This document shows positions 17,000-26,358 of a stretch of DNA of 64,000 nt, in pieces. Under the pieces are notes generated by a model, which was not told the origin of the DNA, did not search any database, and was given only the letters and a program-made list of their open reading frames with translations. The stretch is from positions 1 to 64,000 of the forward strand of contig NZ_JBEXMJ010000011.1 of the NCBI RefSeq assembly GCF_040610475.1, given 5' to 3'. The DNA comes from Actinopolymorpha sp. NPDC004070 (GTDB taxonomy: Bacteria; Actinomycetota; Actinomycetes; Propionibacteriales; Actinopolymorphaceae). Within the stretch, counting starts at the first letter, position 1, and every line of letters starts with the position of its first letter. Position numbers and translations under genes: made by a program.

Positions 17000-18062
17000 A
17001 GTGGCGAAGCAGGGGCAGCAGCTGGTCTCCCTGGCGCCTGATCTCCGGCAGGTAGGGAGTGTCGGAGAGTACGAAGTGGGAGATGCCGAGGCTCTCGTAC
17101 TTCCGCAGTGACTTCGCCACGTCCTCGGCCGAACCGACCAGCCAGGTGGTGCCCGCTCCACCGCCGCCGTACCGCCCGGGCGTGGTGTAGAGGTTGTCGT
17201 CCAGCACCTCGCCCCGCGCGTGCAGGTCGAGCAGCCGCTGTTGCCCGACGGCACCCCGCCAGTTGGGATGCCGCGACCCGGCCACACTGCCCTTCGCCAT
17301 CTCCGCGACCTTGGCCTCCGCGTCCGCCCACGCCTCGGCGGTGGTGTCCCGGACCAGGGTGGTGATCCGCAGCCCGAACTCCAGCGGCGGGTGCTCGCGT
17401 CCCAGCTTCGCGGCCAGGTCCTTCAGCCGCTCGATGCGTTCCCGGACCCCGTCCAGCGGCTCGCCCCAGAAGAGCTGGACGTCGGCCTCGGTGGCGGCGA
17501 CCTTCTCGGCGGCCTCGGACGCGCCGCCGAAGTAGAGCCGGGGGTGCCTGCGGTCGCCGCGGACGACCGGCCGGGACGCCAGCGTGGAGTCGGTGACGTC
17601 GAAGTGTTCGCCGTGGTAGGTGACGTTCTCCTCGGTCCACAGCCGACGCACGATCTGCAGGAACTCCCTGGTGCGGGCGTAGCGGGCGGCCTGGTCGCCC
17701 TCGCTGTCGCCGTACGCCGCCAGGTCGTCCTGGCCGGACACGACGTTGACGAGCACCCGTCCGCCGCTGAGGTGGTCCAGGGTGGCAGCGGCGGAGGCGA
17801 AGTTCGCCGGCCGCCAGTAGCCGGGGCGGATCGCGATCAGCGGCCGGAACGTCGTCGTCCGCGCGGCCAGGGCGGTGGCGACCGTGAAGGTGTCCGGCCG
17901 GCCCCACCCGGTGCCGAGGAGCGCGCCGTCCCAGCCGTGGTCCTCCAGGGCCCGGGCGTGGCTGGTCAGGGTGTCCAGGCTGTTGTGGCCCTCGACCACG
18001 GCGTCACCACGGTGACCGGGCTGGACCTGGTTCGGGATGTACCACAGGAACTCGGGGCTCAT
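16998..18062 (-). CDS. SsuD-like FMN-dependent alkanesulfonate monooxygenase
   Basis: About 354 residues of the bacterial luciferase-like (LLM) TIM-barrel family: ALEDHGWDGALLGTGWG, FRPLIAIRPGYWRPANFASAAATLDHLSGGRVLVNVVSGQ and YFGGASEAAEKVAA. These match the SsuD group, which uses reduced FMN and oxygen to release sulfite from sulfonates. No SsuE reductase or SsuABC transporter is adjacent, so the substrate is open. ATG 18062 is favoured over ATG 18074. TACAAT (18090-18095, minus strand) is a likely -10. The gene sits between glnR and mshD. Confidence 0.85.
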   Translation of the reverse strand: MSPEFLWYIPNQVQPGHRGDAVVEGHNSLDTLTSHARALEDHGWDGALLGTGWGRPDTFTVATALAARTTTFRPLIAIRPGYWRPANFASAAATLDHLSGGRVLVNVVSGQDDLAAYGDSEGDQAARYARTREFLQIVRRLWTEENVTYHGEHFDVTDSTLASRPVVRGDRRHPRLYFGGASEAAEKVAATEADVQLFWGEPLDGVRERIERLKDLAAKLGREHPPLEFGLRITTLVRDTTAEAWADAEAKVAEMAKGSVAGSRHPNWRGAVGQQRLLDLHARGEVLDDNLYTTPGRYGGGGAGTTWLVGSAEDVAKSLRKYESLGISHFVLSDTPYLPEIRRQGDQLLPLLRH

Positions 18063-18075
18063 GCGCCAAACCATA

Positions 18076-18088
18076 CCTAATAAGTAGG
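18076..18088. promoter_or_regulatory. Candidate operator at the SsuD-like promoter
   Basis: CCTAATAAGTAGG has 4-bp arms CCTA/TAGG around an AT-rich centre. It lies directly between the putative -10 (TACAAT, minus strand) and the start codon of the monooxygenase. A repressor could occlude the transcription start here. No regulator gene is adjacent. Confidence 0.35.
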
Positions 18089-18128
18089 CATTGTAGAGAT
18101 TGATGCGGAAGAGCTCCCGAAGAGCGGC

Positions 18129-18169
18129 GGGGGGGGGGGGGGGGGGGGGGGGGCCCCCCCCCCCCCCCC
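18129..18169. repeat. G25/C16 homopolymer junction
   Basis: 25 G are followed at once by 16 C, directly beside the 15-bp repeat array at 18171-18230. The run probably replaces an unresolved tandem or palindromic stretch and is unlikely to be exact. It lies between the SsuD-like gene start and the end of the 5'-nucleotidase gene. Confidence 0.8.
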
Positions 18170-18170
18170 G

Positions 18171-18230
18171 CCGAGTGCGCCGTACACCAGTACGCCGTAC
18201 GCCAGTTCGCCGTACCCCAGTTCACCGTAC
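18171..18230. repeat. 15-bp tandem repeat after the 5'-nucleotidase gene
   Basis: Four units fit NCNAGTNCRCCGTAC on the plus strand (18171-18185, 18186-18200, 18201-18215, 18216-18230), each ending in CCGTAC. The array begins 12 bp after the nucleotidase stop (18243) and runs into the homopolymer tract. Confidence 0.85.
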
Positions 18231-18242
18231 GACGTCCGGCCG

Positions 18243-20129
18243 TCAGTTGGTGGCGGTGATCCGGCCCTCGCCACCGACCGGGTAGTCGGCCGCGCGGACC
18301 TTCCCCGACAGCCCTTCCTCGAGGTAGCCGCGCAGCGCGCCCTGGTAGGTCGTGCCGACCGGGGTGAAGTCCAGGCCCTTCAGCGGGTAGGCGTCCCCGC
18401 CGCGGGCGGAGAAGTCGTTCGTCGCCACCGGCACCGGTGCGCCGTCGACCACCTGGCCGTCCCGGACCAGCACGGTCCCGTCGTCGAGTACGACGTCGCG
18501 CACCCGCTCGCCCGGGGTGAGGATCTCCCCGGTCGACTCGTTCACCACCTGCGCCTGCCGGCTCACGTCGTAGGTGAACGCCAGCCCGGACACCTGGATG
18601 AACGCGCCCGCCGGCGAGGGCGCCGCGGCGACCCCGCGCTCGAGGAGCTGGCGCAGCGTGTCGCGAGGCACCTCGGGTACGACCGCGACGAAGTTGGCGA
18701 ACGGCGCGACGTCGTAGGTGTCCAGCGCGGTCACCGGACCGGCCGGGATCACCGCGTCGTTGCGCAGGCCGCCGCCGTTCTGGATGCCGACCACCGGTGC
18801 GGGTACGCCGTACTCCGCGGCCTTCTGCGCGCCCGCCCACACCAGTGCGTCGGCCACCAGGTCACCGAGGTTGGTCTCCTTGCTGCGCACGTCGGCCCGG
18901 ACGCCGTTCAGCGGCACCTCACTGTCGGCGACGACAGTCTCCCGCAGGGACGCCAGGTGGCTCTCGACGGGCACCTCGACGTTGGTGCGGGTCCAGGCGT
19001 CCTTCGCCACCGCGTCGGCCCCGGCGCCGGAGACCCGGACCGGGCGGCTGCGCTGGTCGTCGGCGCCGAGCAGCCGGCCCGCGCGGTCGAAGCGCAGGAC
19101 GAGCTGCCCGACGTACTTGTAGTTGCCGGTCGTGGTGGCGACCGGCACCTGCCGGCCGTCGGCGTCGGTCGCCCACAGCGGGTAGCCGCGTTCGGCCCGG
19201 TCACCGGGGATCAGCCGGTCGCCGGGGTCGGCCAGAATCTCCCCGCCGCCGGCACCGAGCACGACGTCGATGTCGCGCAGCTGCGGTACCAGCGCGAGCT
19301 CGTTGTCGATGTCCTGCAGGTGGCTGACCAGGATGATCTTGTCCACACCCTGCCGGGTGAGCGCGCTCGCCGCGTCGTTGGCGATCCGCGCCAGTTCGGT
19401 GCGGACCCGGACGTTGCGCGGGCTGGAGATGGTGGGCAGCTCCGGCGTGGTCAGGCCGATCACGCCGATGCGTTCGCCGCGCTCGCGGATCACCGTACTG
19501 GCGCGGATGACGCCCTGGTCGGCGTACTTGGCCAGCGCGGGTTCGCCGCTCACGTCCAGGTTGGCCGAGACGAACGGGAACGAGCCGCCGGTTTCCTGCA
19601 CGCTGGCCACGAAGTCGGCGAACACGTCAGGTCCGAAGTCGAACTCGTGGTTGCCGATCCCCGACGCGTCCAGGCCGAGCCGGCTGAGGGCGAGGGCGTC
19701 GTAGAACGGCACACCGCGCTCGATGCTGGCCGAGAACTCCGGGCCGGCGAGGTAGTTGTCGCCCCCGGAGATCGACACCACGGCGCGCGTGCCGCCCTGG
19801 GCCGGGCGCCCGGTCTCCGCCTCCCGCCGCAGCTGCCGCCACAGGGTGGTGTAGCGGGCGGCGCCGCCGTAGGCGCGGGTCTCGTCCGGCTCGATCGTGC
19901 CGTCGCCGTCGGTGTCGCCGTCGACGCCGAGGAGCTGGGACTCGTCGTCGTTGGTGTGCAGGACGGTCAGGGTGAGGTCGGTACGCGGCCCGCTGTCGGC
20001 CGCGGCGGGGCCCGCGCCGACCGTGCCCACCAGCCCGGCCGCGACCGCGCCGAGTCCCAGCACGCCGGCCGCGCCCAGCGCGACGGTGCGCCGGAACGCC
20101 GACCTGCGCGATGGCATGTCCTGTGTCAT
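18243..20129 (-). CDS. Tat-exported 5'-nucleotidase / metallophosphatase
   Basis: 628 residues. The N-terminus carries a twin-arginine signal (SRRSAFRRTVALGAAGVLG). The metallophosphatase domain begins LTLTVLHTNDDESQLLG, with GNHEFDFGPDVF and VSHLQDIDNELALVP as metal-binding motifs. The C-terminal 5'-nucleotidase domain contains GVQNGGGLR-type (VGIQNGGGLRNDAV) and TYDVAPFANFV. It would hydrolyse extracellular nucleotides or UDP-sugars to release phosphate and nucleosides. ATG 20129 has AAGGAG 7 nt upstream. It is divergent from mshD and lies within a phosphate-related neighbourhood. Confidence 0.9.
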   Translation of the reverse strand: MTQDMPSRRSAFRRTVALGAAGVLGLGAVAAGLVGTVGAGPAAADSGPRTDLTLTVLHTNDDESQLLGVDGDTDGDGTIEPDETRAYGGAARYTTLWRQLRREAETGRPAQGGTRAVVSISGGDNYLAGPEFSASIERGVPFYDALALSRLGLDASGIGNHEFDFGPDVFADFVASVQETGGSFPFVSANLDVSGEPALAKYADQGVIRASTVIRERGERIGVIGLTTPELPTISSPRNVRVRTELARIANDAASALTRQGVDKIILVSHLQDIDNELALVPQLRDIDVVLGAGGGEILADPGDRLIPGDRAERGYPLWATDADGRQVPVATTTGNYKYVGQLVLRFDRAGRLLGADDQRSRPVRVSGAGADAVAKDAWTRTNVEVPVESHLASLRETVVADSEVPLNGVRADVRSKETNLGDLVADALVWAGAQKAAEYGVPAPVVGIQNGGGLRNDAVIPAGPVTALDTYDVAPFANFVAVVPEVPRDTLRQLLERGVAAAPSPAGAFIQVSGLAFTYDVSRQAQVVNESTGEILTPGERVRDVVLDDGTVLVRDGQVVDGAPVPVATNDFSARGGDAYPLKGLDFTPVGTTYQGALRGYLEEGLSGKVRAADYPVGGEGRITATN

Positions 20130-20268
20130 GCGCGCTCCTTGCTCTCGCCCCCGAGGGGCGGACAGGTCCGGCTCGAGGCGGGCCGGACAATGCTTGCCTG
20201 CGATACCTCACCGCGCGGTCGCCGGATCGCCGCGGCGGACGTCGGTGGGTGACCCGTACGGTAGCGGT

Positions 20269-21306
20269 GTGGGTACCTCGCCGGGTGGAATCAAGATCAC
20301 CGGTCGCCTCTCCGCGGCCGAACGTGCGGCGGTCGACGCCCTGGTCGAGGCCGCCGCGGCCGAGGACGGTGTACGCGCCCTCGACGAACGCGCGACCCTG
20401 CTCCTCGGCGTGCCCGACGCCACCTGCCACCTGCTGGCCCTTGGCGGAGACGGGAACGGGGACGACGAGGTGGGCGACGTGGCGGGGTACGCCCACCTGG
20501 ACCTTCCGGCGGTCACGGCCGACGAGCCCGCCGACGGCGCTCCGGCGCAGGCGGCCACCGCCGACCTGGTGGTCCGGCCCGACCACCGTGGCCGTGGCGT
20601 CGGCCGGGCACTGGCCGACGCACTGGTCACCGAGGCGGGCCCGGTGCCGGTGCAGGTGTGGGCACACGGCCCGCACCCGGGTGCCGCCCGGCTGGCCGCG
20701 GCGACCGGGTTCACCGCCGACCGGGCGCTGGCCTGGATGCGCCGGCCGCTGAACGGACCGGACGCCCGGCCGCTTCCGGACATCGCGCCGCCGGCCGGCA
20801 TCACGATCCGCACCTTCGTACCCGGCCGCGACGAGCAGGCCTGGCTGGCGGTCAACGCGGCCGCGTTCGCCGCCCACCCCGAGCAGGGCCGCTGGACCCG
20901 CGCCGATCTCGACGCCCGGGTCGGCGCGGACTGGTTCGATCCGGAGGGCTTCTTCGTCGCCGAGCGCGACGGTGAACTGGTCGGCTTCCACTGGACGAAG
21001 GTGCACACCGGCCAGGTACGCGGAGGCGAGCCCGGCCCGGCGGGTGAGATCTACGTGCTCGGCGTGGCTCCGCACGCCCAGGGCGGCGGGCTGGCCAAGG
21101 CGCTGGCGGTGGCCGGTCTGGCGTACCTGCGCGACCGTGGCCTGCCGACCGTGATGCTGTACGTCGAGGACGGCAACCGCGCCGCGGTCGGCCTCTACGA
21201 GAAGCTCGGCTTCACCCGGGCCGCCACAGACGTGATGTACCACCACGAACCGGTCGGTCGGTTGAGATCGTCGCTACCGCTTGTCCACGCCACGGTGAAA
21301 CGATGA
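20269..21306 (+). CDS. mshD: Mycothiol synthase
   Basis: 345 residues with two GNAT domains. The N-terminal one includes [22 protein letters not shown]; the active C-terminal one has [31 protein letters not shown] and [26 protein letters not shown]. MshD acetylates Cys-GlcN-Ins with acetyl-CoA in the last step of mycothiol synthesis, the actinobacterial thiol buffer. GTG 20269 has no Shine-Dalgarno site, but TACGGT sits 6 nt upstream (leaderless). The longer open frame is antisense to the nucleotidase and is not coding. ppk starts 4 bp after the stop. Confidence 0.93.
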   Translation: MGTSPGGIKITGRLSAAERAAVDALVEAAAAEDGVRALDERATLLLGVPDATCHLLALGGDGNGDDEVGDVAGYAHLDLPAVTADEPADGAPAQAATADLVVRPDHRGRGVGRALADALVTEAGPVPVQVWAHGPHPGAARLAAATGFTADRALAWMRRPLNGPDARPLPDIAPPAGITIRTFVPGRDEQAWLAVNAAAFAAHPEQGRWTRADLDARVGADWFDPEGFFVAERDGELVGFHWTKVHTGQVRGGEPGPAGEIYVLGVAPHAQGGGLAKALAVAGLAYLRDRGLPTVMLYVEDGNRAAVGLYEKLGFTRAATDVMYHHEPVGRLRSSLPLVHATVKR

Positions 21307-21310
21307 CGGG

Positions 21311-23467
21311 GTGAGCACCCAGATCGCGCGCCCCGAAATCACCGAGTACGACGTCGAACCCCCGTACGACGTGACCGAGGGCGACCTGCCCGACGACCGG
21401 TTCCTCGACCGGGAGCTGTCCTGGCTGCACTTCAACACCCGGGTGCTCGAGCTCGCCGAGGACCCCCAGATGCCACTGCTGGAACGCGTGCGGTTCCTCG
21501 CGATCTTCGCCAACAACCTGGACGAGTTCTTCATGGTCCGGGTCGCCGGCCTCAAGCGCCGGATGGCCGCGGGCGTCGCCGTGCGGGCCGCCTCCGGGCT
21601 GCTGCCGAAGGAGGTGCTGGAGAGCATCTGGGCGCGCACCCGGGAGCTGATGGTGCGGCACGCGGACGCGTTCCACGACCGGGTGCTGCCGGAGCTGGTC
21701 GCGCAGGGCATCGAGGTGCAGCGCTGGGACGACCTGGACGAGGACGCCCGCAAGCGCATGCACGAACTGTTCGGCGCCCGGGTCTTCCCGGTGCTCACGC
21801 CGCTCGCGGTCGACCCGGCGCACCCGTTCCCGTACATCTCCGGGCTGTCCCTCAACCTCGCGGTCGTCGTGCGCAACCCGCAGACCGGCGGCGAGCACTT
21901 CGCCCGGGTGAAGGTGCCGCAGATCCTGCCCCGGTTCGTTCCGGTGGACAAGCAGCGCTACGTCCCGCTGGAGGACGTCATCGCCGCGCACCTGGACCAG
22001 CTGTTCCCCGGCATGGAGATCCTCCAGCACCACTCGTTCCGGGTCACCCGCAACGAGGACCTCGAGGTGGAGGAGGACGACGCGGAGAACCTCCTGCAGG
22101 CGCTGGAGCGGGAGCTGCTGCGCCGCCGGTTCGGGCCGCCGGTGCGGCTGGAGGTGGAGGCGTCCATCGACCCGCACGTCCTCGACCTGCTGGTGTCCGA
22201 GCTCGGCGTCAGCGAGGAGGAGGTGTGCCGGCTGGCCGGGCCGCTGGACCTGTCCGGCCTGTCCGCGATCGCCGACCTGGACCGCGCCGACCTGAAGTTC
22301 CCCGCGTTCGTGCCGGTGACCCACCGGGACCTCGCCGAGGTGGAGAGCTCGCACCCGCCGGACGTGTTCTCCGCCGTACGCCAGCGGGAGGTGTTGCTGC
22401 ACCACCCGTACGACTCGTTCTCCACCAGCGTGCAGCGGTTCATCGAGCAGGCCGCCGCCGACCCGCACGTGCTGGCGATCAAGCAGACCCTCTACCGCAC
22501 CAACGAGGAGTCGCCGATCGTCGACGCGCTGATCGACGCCGCCGAGGCCGGCAAGCAGGTGCTGGTCGTGGTGGAGATCAAGGCCCGGTTCGACGAGGAG
22601 GCCAACATCCGCTGGGCCCGGCAGTTGGAGCAGTCCGGCTGTCACGTCGTCTACGGCCTGATCGGGCTGAAGACCCACTGCAAGCTGGCGCTCGTCGTCC
22701 GCGAGGAACCGGACGGGCTGCGCCGCTACGCCCACATCGGCACCGGCAACTACAACCCCAAGACCGCCCGGCTGTACGAGGACCTCGGGCTGCTCAGCAG
22801 CGACCCCGTGCTGGCCGCCGACCTGAGCGCGTTGTTCAACACGTTGTCGGGGTACGCCCGGACCACGGAGTACGACCGGCTGCTGGTCGCGCCGCGCTCG
22901 GTGCGTACGTCTCTGATCGAACGCATCCACCGGGAGGTGGCCCACCACCGGGCCGGCCGGCCCGCGTGCATCAGGTGGAAGGTCAACGCGCTGGTCGACG
23001 AGGCGGTGATCGACGCGCTGTACGAGGCGTCCCGGGCCGGTGTCCCGATCGACCTGTGGATCCGCGGGATCTGCGCGTTGCGGCCCGGGGTGCCCGGCCT
23101 GTCCGAGACGATCCGCGTCCGCAGCGTGCTCGGCCGGTTCCTGGAGCACTCCCGGATCTTCTGGTTCGCCAACGGCGGCGACACCGACGTGTGGATCGGG
23201 TCCGCGGACATGATGCACCGCAACCTCGACCGCCGGGTGGAGGCGCTCGCCCAGATCCGCCAGGACGACCACGTGACCGAGCTGACCAAGCTGCTCGACC
23301 TGGCCTTCGACGACCGCACCTCGTCGTGGCACCTCGCCGCCGACGGCGACTGGATCCGCCACCACCTCGACGCCGAGGGCGCACCGCTGCGCGACCTGCA
23401 GCAGCACCTGATCTCGGTCAAGCTGCGCCACCGGATGAAGGTGGCCGCGGGGCAGGGGGTGGCATGA
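21311..23467 (+). CDS. ppk: Polyphosphate kinase 1
   Basis: 718 residues. It makes polyphosphate from ATP reversibly via a phosphohistidine. The four PPK1 domains are visible: N ([21 protein letters not shown]), the head, C1 ([41 protein letters not shown]), and C2. The catalytic His lies in [25 protein letters not shown], with a second conserved His in [13 protein letters not shown]. It follows mshD closely and precedes mutT1; the same ppk-mutT1 order exists in mycobacteria. GTG 21311 is used. It ties the phosphate import genes downstream to storage. Confidence 0.95.
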   Translation: MSTQIARPEITEYDVEPPYDVTEGDLPDDRFLDRELSWLHFNTRVLELAEDPQMPLLERVRFLAIFANNLDEFFMVRVAGLKRRMAAGVAVRAASGLLPKEVLESIWARTRELMVRHADAFHDRVLPELVAQGIEVQRWDDLDEDARKRMHELFGARVFPVLTPLAVDPAHPFPYISGLSLNLAVVVRNPQTGGEHFARVKVPQILPRFVPVDKQRYVPLEDVIAAHLDQLFPGMEILQHHSFRVTRNEDLEVEEDDAENLLQALERELLRRRFGPPVRLEVEASIDPHVLDLLVSELGVSEEEVCRLAGPLDLSGLSAIADLDRADLKFPAFVPVTHRDLAEVESSHPPDVFSAVRQREVLLHHPYDSFSTSVQRFIEQAAADPHVLAIKQTLYRTNEESPIVDALIDAAEAGKQVLVVVEIKARFDEEANIRWARQLEQSGCHVVYGLIGLKTHCKLALVVREEPDGLRRYAHIGTGNYNPKTARLYEDLGLLSSDPVLAADLSALFNTLSGYARTTEYDRLLVAPRSVRTSLIERIHREVAHHRAGRPACIRWKVNALVDEAVIDALYEASRAGVPIDLWIRGICALRPGVPGLSETIRVRSVLGRFLEHSRIFWFANGGDTDVWIGSADMMHRNLDRRVEALAQIRQDDHVTELTKLLDLAFDDRTSSWHLAADGDWIRHHLDAEGAPLRDLQQHLISVKLRHRMKVAAGQGVA

Positions 23468-23532
23468 GCCGCCCGGCGGGGGACGCGGTGGTCGGCGCGA
23501 CAGTCGGCTCGGCAGGCGAGGGGCGCTGATCC

Positions 23533-24426
23533 GTGGCCCCGGGGAGGACCGAACCCAGGGACCGGGTGGTCGAGGCCGCCGGTGCGGTGGTGTGGCGGCC
23601 GTCGGCGTACGAACGCGCCGAGGTGCTGCTGGTGCACCGGCCGAAGTACGACGACTGGTCCTTCCCCAAGGGCAAGCTCGAGCCGGGCGAACGCGCGCCG
23701 GCCGCGGCGGTCCGCGAGGTCGCCGAGGAGACCGGCATCTCGGTGGCGCTGGGGCCGCCGATGCCTCCCGTGCGCTACCCGCTGGCCGGCGGGGCGGTGA
23801 AGGTGGTGCGTTACTGGCAGGCCGTGCCCCTCGACGAGGGGGACTTCACGCCCGGCCACGAGGTCGACCGGCGGGTCTGGCTGCGGATCGGCGAGGCCGC
23901 CCGCCAGCTCACCCACCCCCGGGACCGTTCGCTGCTCACCACCCTGACGCCGCGGACGACCCGGCCGCTGGTGCTCGTCCGGCACGGCTCGTCGCTGCCC
24001 CGGTGCGGCTGGACCGGCGACGACCTGGAACGCCCGCTCAGCGACGAGGGCCGCACCCAGGCCGCCGAACTCGTCGGGACGCTCGCGGCGTACGCCATCA
24101 CCCGGGTGGTGAGCTCACCCGCCCGGCGGTGTGTGGAGACCGTGCTGCCGTACGCCACCGCCGCCGGGGTTCGGATCGAGCTCGAGCCCGCGTTCGCCGA
24201 GGGGGCCGACCCGGAGCTGGTCCGGGAGCAGGCGATGCGCCTGCTGGACGCGCCGGAGCCGACTGCCGTGTGCTCCCACCGACCGACGCTTCCGGACCTG
24301 TGGGCGGGTCTGGGCGTGACCCCGATGCCGCTGCAGACCGGCGAGGCGGTCGTACTCCACCTCGCCGGCCGTAGTCCCGTGGCGGTCGAACGCCACCCAC
24401 CAGCCGAACCCCTCTCGGGTCGCTGA
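23533..24426 (+). CDS. mutT1: MutT1-type Nudix hydrolase fused to histidine phosphatase
   Basis: 297 residues in two domains. The Nudix domain has the box GKLEPGERAPAAAVREVAEE followed by TGI. The C-terminal histidine-phosphatase domain begins VLVRHGSSLPRCGW (RHG triad) and continues SSPARRCVETVLPY. In mycobacteria MutT1 cleans 8-oxo-dGTP and diadenosine polyphosphates, with the phosphatase domain supporting product removal. GTG 23533 with AGGGG upstream; the frame starts 65 bp after ppk. The domain order and the neighbour match the mycobacterial gene. Confidence 0.88.
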   Translation: MAPGRTEPRDRVVEAAGAVVWRPSAYERAEVLLVHRPKYDDWSFPKGKLEPGERAPAAAVREVAEETGISVALGPPMPPVRYPLAGGAVKVVRYWQAVPLDEGDFTPGHEVDRRVWLRIGEAARQLTHPRDRSLLTTLTPRTTRPLVLVRHGSSLPRCGWTGDDLERPLSDEGRTQAAELVGTLAAYAITRVVSSPARRCVETVLPYATAAGVRIELEPAFAEGADPELVREQAMRLLDAPEPTAVCSHRPTLPDLWAGLGVTPMPLQTGEAVVLHLAGRSPVAVERHPPAEPLSGR

Positions 24427-24435
24427 GGAAAGCGG

Positions 24436-24867
24436 TCAGGCGCGCTCGACGACGTAGAGATGGTTGGCGTCGGGGTCGCGCAGGCCGAACATCGGCGGCA
24501 CGCCGGGCCAGCGCAGCACCTCGGGGTCGACGTCCACACCGTGCTCACGCAGGTACGCATGGTCGGCGCCGGCGTCCGCCGTGGCCAGCCGGATGCCGGT
24601 GTCCACCCCGGCGGGCGCCTCGTCCCGAGCGCTGACCAGGGCGATCGTCGTACCCCCTGCCGGGCCCTCGGATGACGGAGCCACCTCCACCCAGCGCTGC
24701 CCCGGGCCGAACGAGCCGTCCATGGTCACCTCGAACCCGCACGTACCCACATAGAACGCCAGAGCGCGGTCGTGGTCGGCCACCGGCACCGCCACCGTCG
24801 CCACCCCGGTCACCCGGACGCCCGCGACCGCCTGCTCCCCGACGTGCTGGTTCACTCGCTCGTTCAT
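24436..24867 (-). CDS. VOC (glyoxalase-like) protein
   Basis: 143 residues: VTGVATVAVPVADHDRALAFYVGTCGFEV opens the first beta-alpha-beta unit, and a second ends MFGLRDPDANHLYVVERA with the conserved E. The fold binds a metal in glyoxalase I, dioxygenases and resistance proteins; the substrate cannot be read here. ATG 24867 has GGAG upstream; the frame remains open to 25083 without coding sense. It is convergent with mutT1 and divergent from pstS. Confidence 0.8.
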   Translation of the reverse strand: MNERVNQHVGEQAVAGVRVTGVATVAVPVADHDRALAFYVGTCGFEVTMDGSFGPGQRWVEVAPSSEGPAGGTTIALVSARDEAPAGVDTGIRLATADAGADHAYLREHGVDVDPEVLRWPGVPPMFGLRDPDANHLYVVERA

Positions 24868-25234
24868 CCTGGTCTCCTGCCGTCCGTGCTGTCGGATACT
24901 CGTGGTGTCGGAACCAGGACCGGCCGGCCCGGCCGAACTCATCGGCGCGACGAACCCCCGACCCACCAGACGAGCCCACGATCCCGGCTCCAGCCCACGG
25001 AATGCCCGCGAACCGGACCTTCGGGCATGACCACGGCAAAACGTCCGCAACCCGGCGAGAAGTGACACAGCGTGCGTGTTCACGTGACGTCCGCCACAGC
25101 GTCGAGCGGTCTTGGTGTCGCGGTTCGGCGACGTTCACTCCCCGTTCATGTAGGCCCGTCCAGCACGTCACCTGGCCTCCCTACCGTCCTGGGAGACAAG
25201 GGATTTCCGTGAGATCGAAGGGCTGGGAAACGAC
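24868..25234. promoter_or_regulatory. pstS upstream region
   Basis: 367 bp between the divergent VOC gene and pstS. It holds the PHO box at 25133-25154 and a further PHO-like half-site, GTTCACGTGAC at 25078-25088, that is 55 bp (five 11-bp turns) upstream and so in phase. No additional gene is seen. Confidence 0.6.
25133..25154 (+). promoter_or_regulatory. PHO box (PhoP binding site) of the pst operon
   Basis: Two direct 11-bp repeats, GTTCACTCCCC (25133-25143) and GTTCATGTAGG (25144-25154), match the actinobacterial PHO-box unit, which starts G-T-T-C-A and has 11-bp periodicity. They lie 81 bp before the pstS start, where PhoP would activate transcription under phosphate starvation. Confidence 0.75.
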
Positions 25235-26350
25235 GTGAAGCACACCCGATTCGCCGCGCTCGCATTCGCGGCACTCGGTGGCGCTGTGGCGCTGGCCGGC
25301 TGCGGGAGCGACCCGACGCCGGCGGCAGGCAGCAAGGGCGCCGAGCCGACCAAGAGCGGGTCGTGCCCCTCCGGCACCCTCAACGCGGAGGGCTCCTCGG
25401 CGCAGAAGAACGCGATCGAGCAGGCCATCGCCGACTACCAGACGAAGTGCGCCGACGTCACGATCAACTACAACCCGACGGGCTCCGGCGCGGGCATCAA
25501 GCAGTTCAACGCCGGCCAGGTCGACTTCGCCGGCTCGGACTCCGCGCTGAAGACGGAGCCGAAGGACGGCGTGGTCGAGGCCGACGCCGCCAAGAAGCGG
25601 TGCCAGAACAACCCCGCCTGGAACATCCCGATGGCGGTCGGCCCGATCGCCATCGCCTACAACGTGCAGGGTGTCGGCAACCTGGTGCTCGACGGCCCCA
25701 CGGCGGCCAAGATCTTCAACGGCACCATCAAGACGTGGAACGACCCGGCGATCGCCAAGCTCAACAAGGGCGCCAAGCTGCCGAACGCGAAGATCGTGGT
25801 CTTCTACCGGTCGGACGAGTCGGGTACGACGGAGAACTTCACGAAGTACCTCCAGGCCAGCTCCGGCGGCGCGTGGAAGACCGAGCCCGCCAAGAGCTGG
25901 GAAGGCACCGGCTCGGGCAAGAACAAGTCCGCCGGCGTGGCCTCGGGCGTCAAGGCCACCCCCAACTCGATCACCTACGTCGAGTGGTCCTACGCACGTG
26001 ACAACAAGCTCGCCATGGCGAGCATCGACAGCGGCTCCGGCCCGGTGAAGCTGACCGGTGAGTCGGCGGGCAAGGCCGTCGCCGCGGCGAAGCCGGACGG
26101 CCAGGGCAACGACCTGCGGCTGAAGCTGGACTACGCCACCAAGGCCAAGGGCGCCTACCCGATCGTCCTGGTCACCTACGAGATCGTCTGCTCCAAGGGT
26201 CTGGACGCCTCGAAGGCCGGGCTGGTGAAGGGCTTCCTCACCGACTACTCCAGCAAGCAGACCCAGACCGGGCTCGCCGACCTCGGCTACGCGCCGCTGC
26301 CCGAGCAGGTGCGCACCAAGGTCGAGACCGCGGTCAAGGCGATCCGCTGA
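25235..26350 (+). CDS. pstS: Phosphate ABC transporter substrate-binding lipoprotein
   Basis: 371 residues. The lipobox VALAGC with the modified Cys follows a short signal peptide (about 1-22). The mature protein has the PstS phosphate-binding loops: LNAEGSSAQKNAIEQAI, GSGAGIKQFNAGQVDFAGSD, and FYRSDESGTTENF. It captures orthophosphate outside the membrane for PstCA. GTG 25235 is the start. It opens the pstSCAB operon under a PHO box, so induction by phosphate limitation is expected. Confidence 0.95.
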   Translation: MKHTRFAALAFAALGGAVALAGCGSDPTPAAGSKGAEPTKSGSCPSGTLNAEGSSAQKNAIEQAIADYQTKCADVTINYNPTGSGAGIKQFNAGQVDFAGSDSALKTEPKDGVVEADAAKKRCQNNPAWNIPMAVGPIAIAYNVQGVGNLVLDGPTAAKIFNGTIKTWNDPAIAKLNKGAKLPNAKIVVFYRSDESGTTENFTKYLQASSGGAWKTEPAKSWEGTGSGKNKSAGVASGVKATPNSITYVEWSYARDNKLAMASIDSGSGPVKLTGESAGKAVAAAKPDGQGNDLRLKLDYATKAKGAYPIVLVTYEIVCSKGLDASKAGLVKGFLTDYSSKQTQTGLADLGYAPLPEQVRTKVETAVKAIR

Positions 26351-26358
26351 CGACATCG

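Noticed and set aside
18171..18230. Could the 15-bp array be a CRISPR or coding pentapeptide array
   Set aside because: No spacers of normal length and repeats too short for CRISPR; it lies after the nucleotidase stop and no start codon with a ribosome-binding site opens it.
20130..20268. A PHO-box-like GGTCACCCACC upstream of the 5'-nucleotidase
   Set aside because: Only a single half-site with no 11-bp partner; insufficient to call PhoP control.
19627..21246. 539-codon minus-strand ORF across the nucleotidase/mshD junction
   Set aside because: It overlaps two clear genes and shows no domain.
21212..23431. 739-codon minus-strand ORF opposite ppk
   Set aside because: Composition typical of the third-position shadow of a high-GC gene; ppk on the plus strand is complete.
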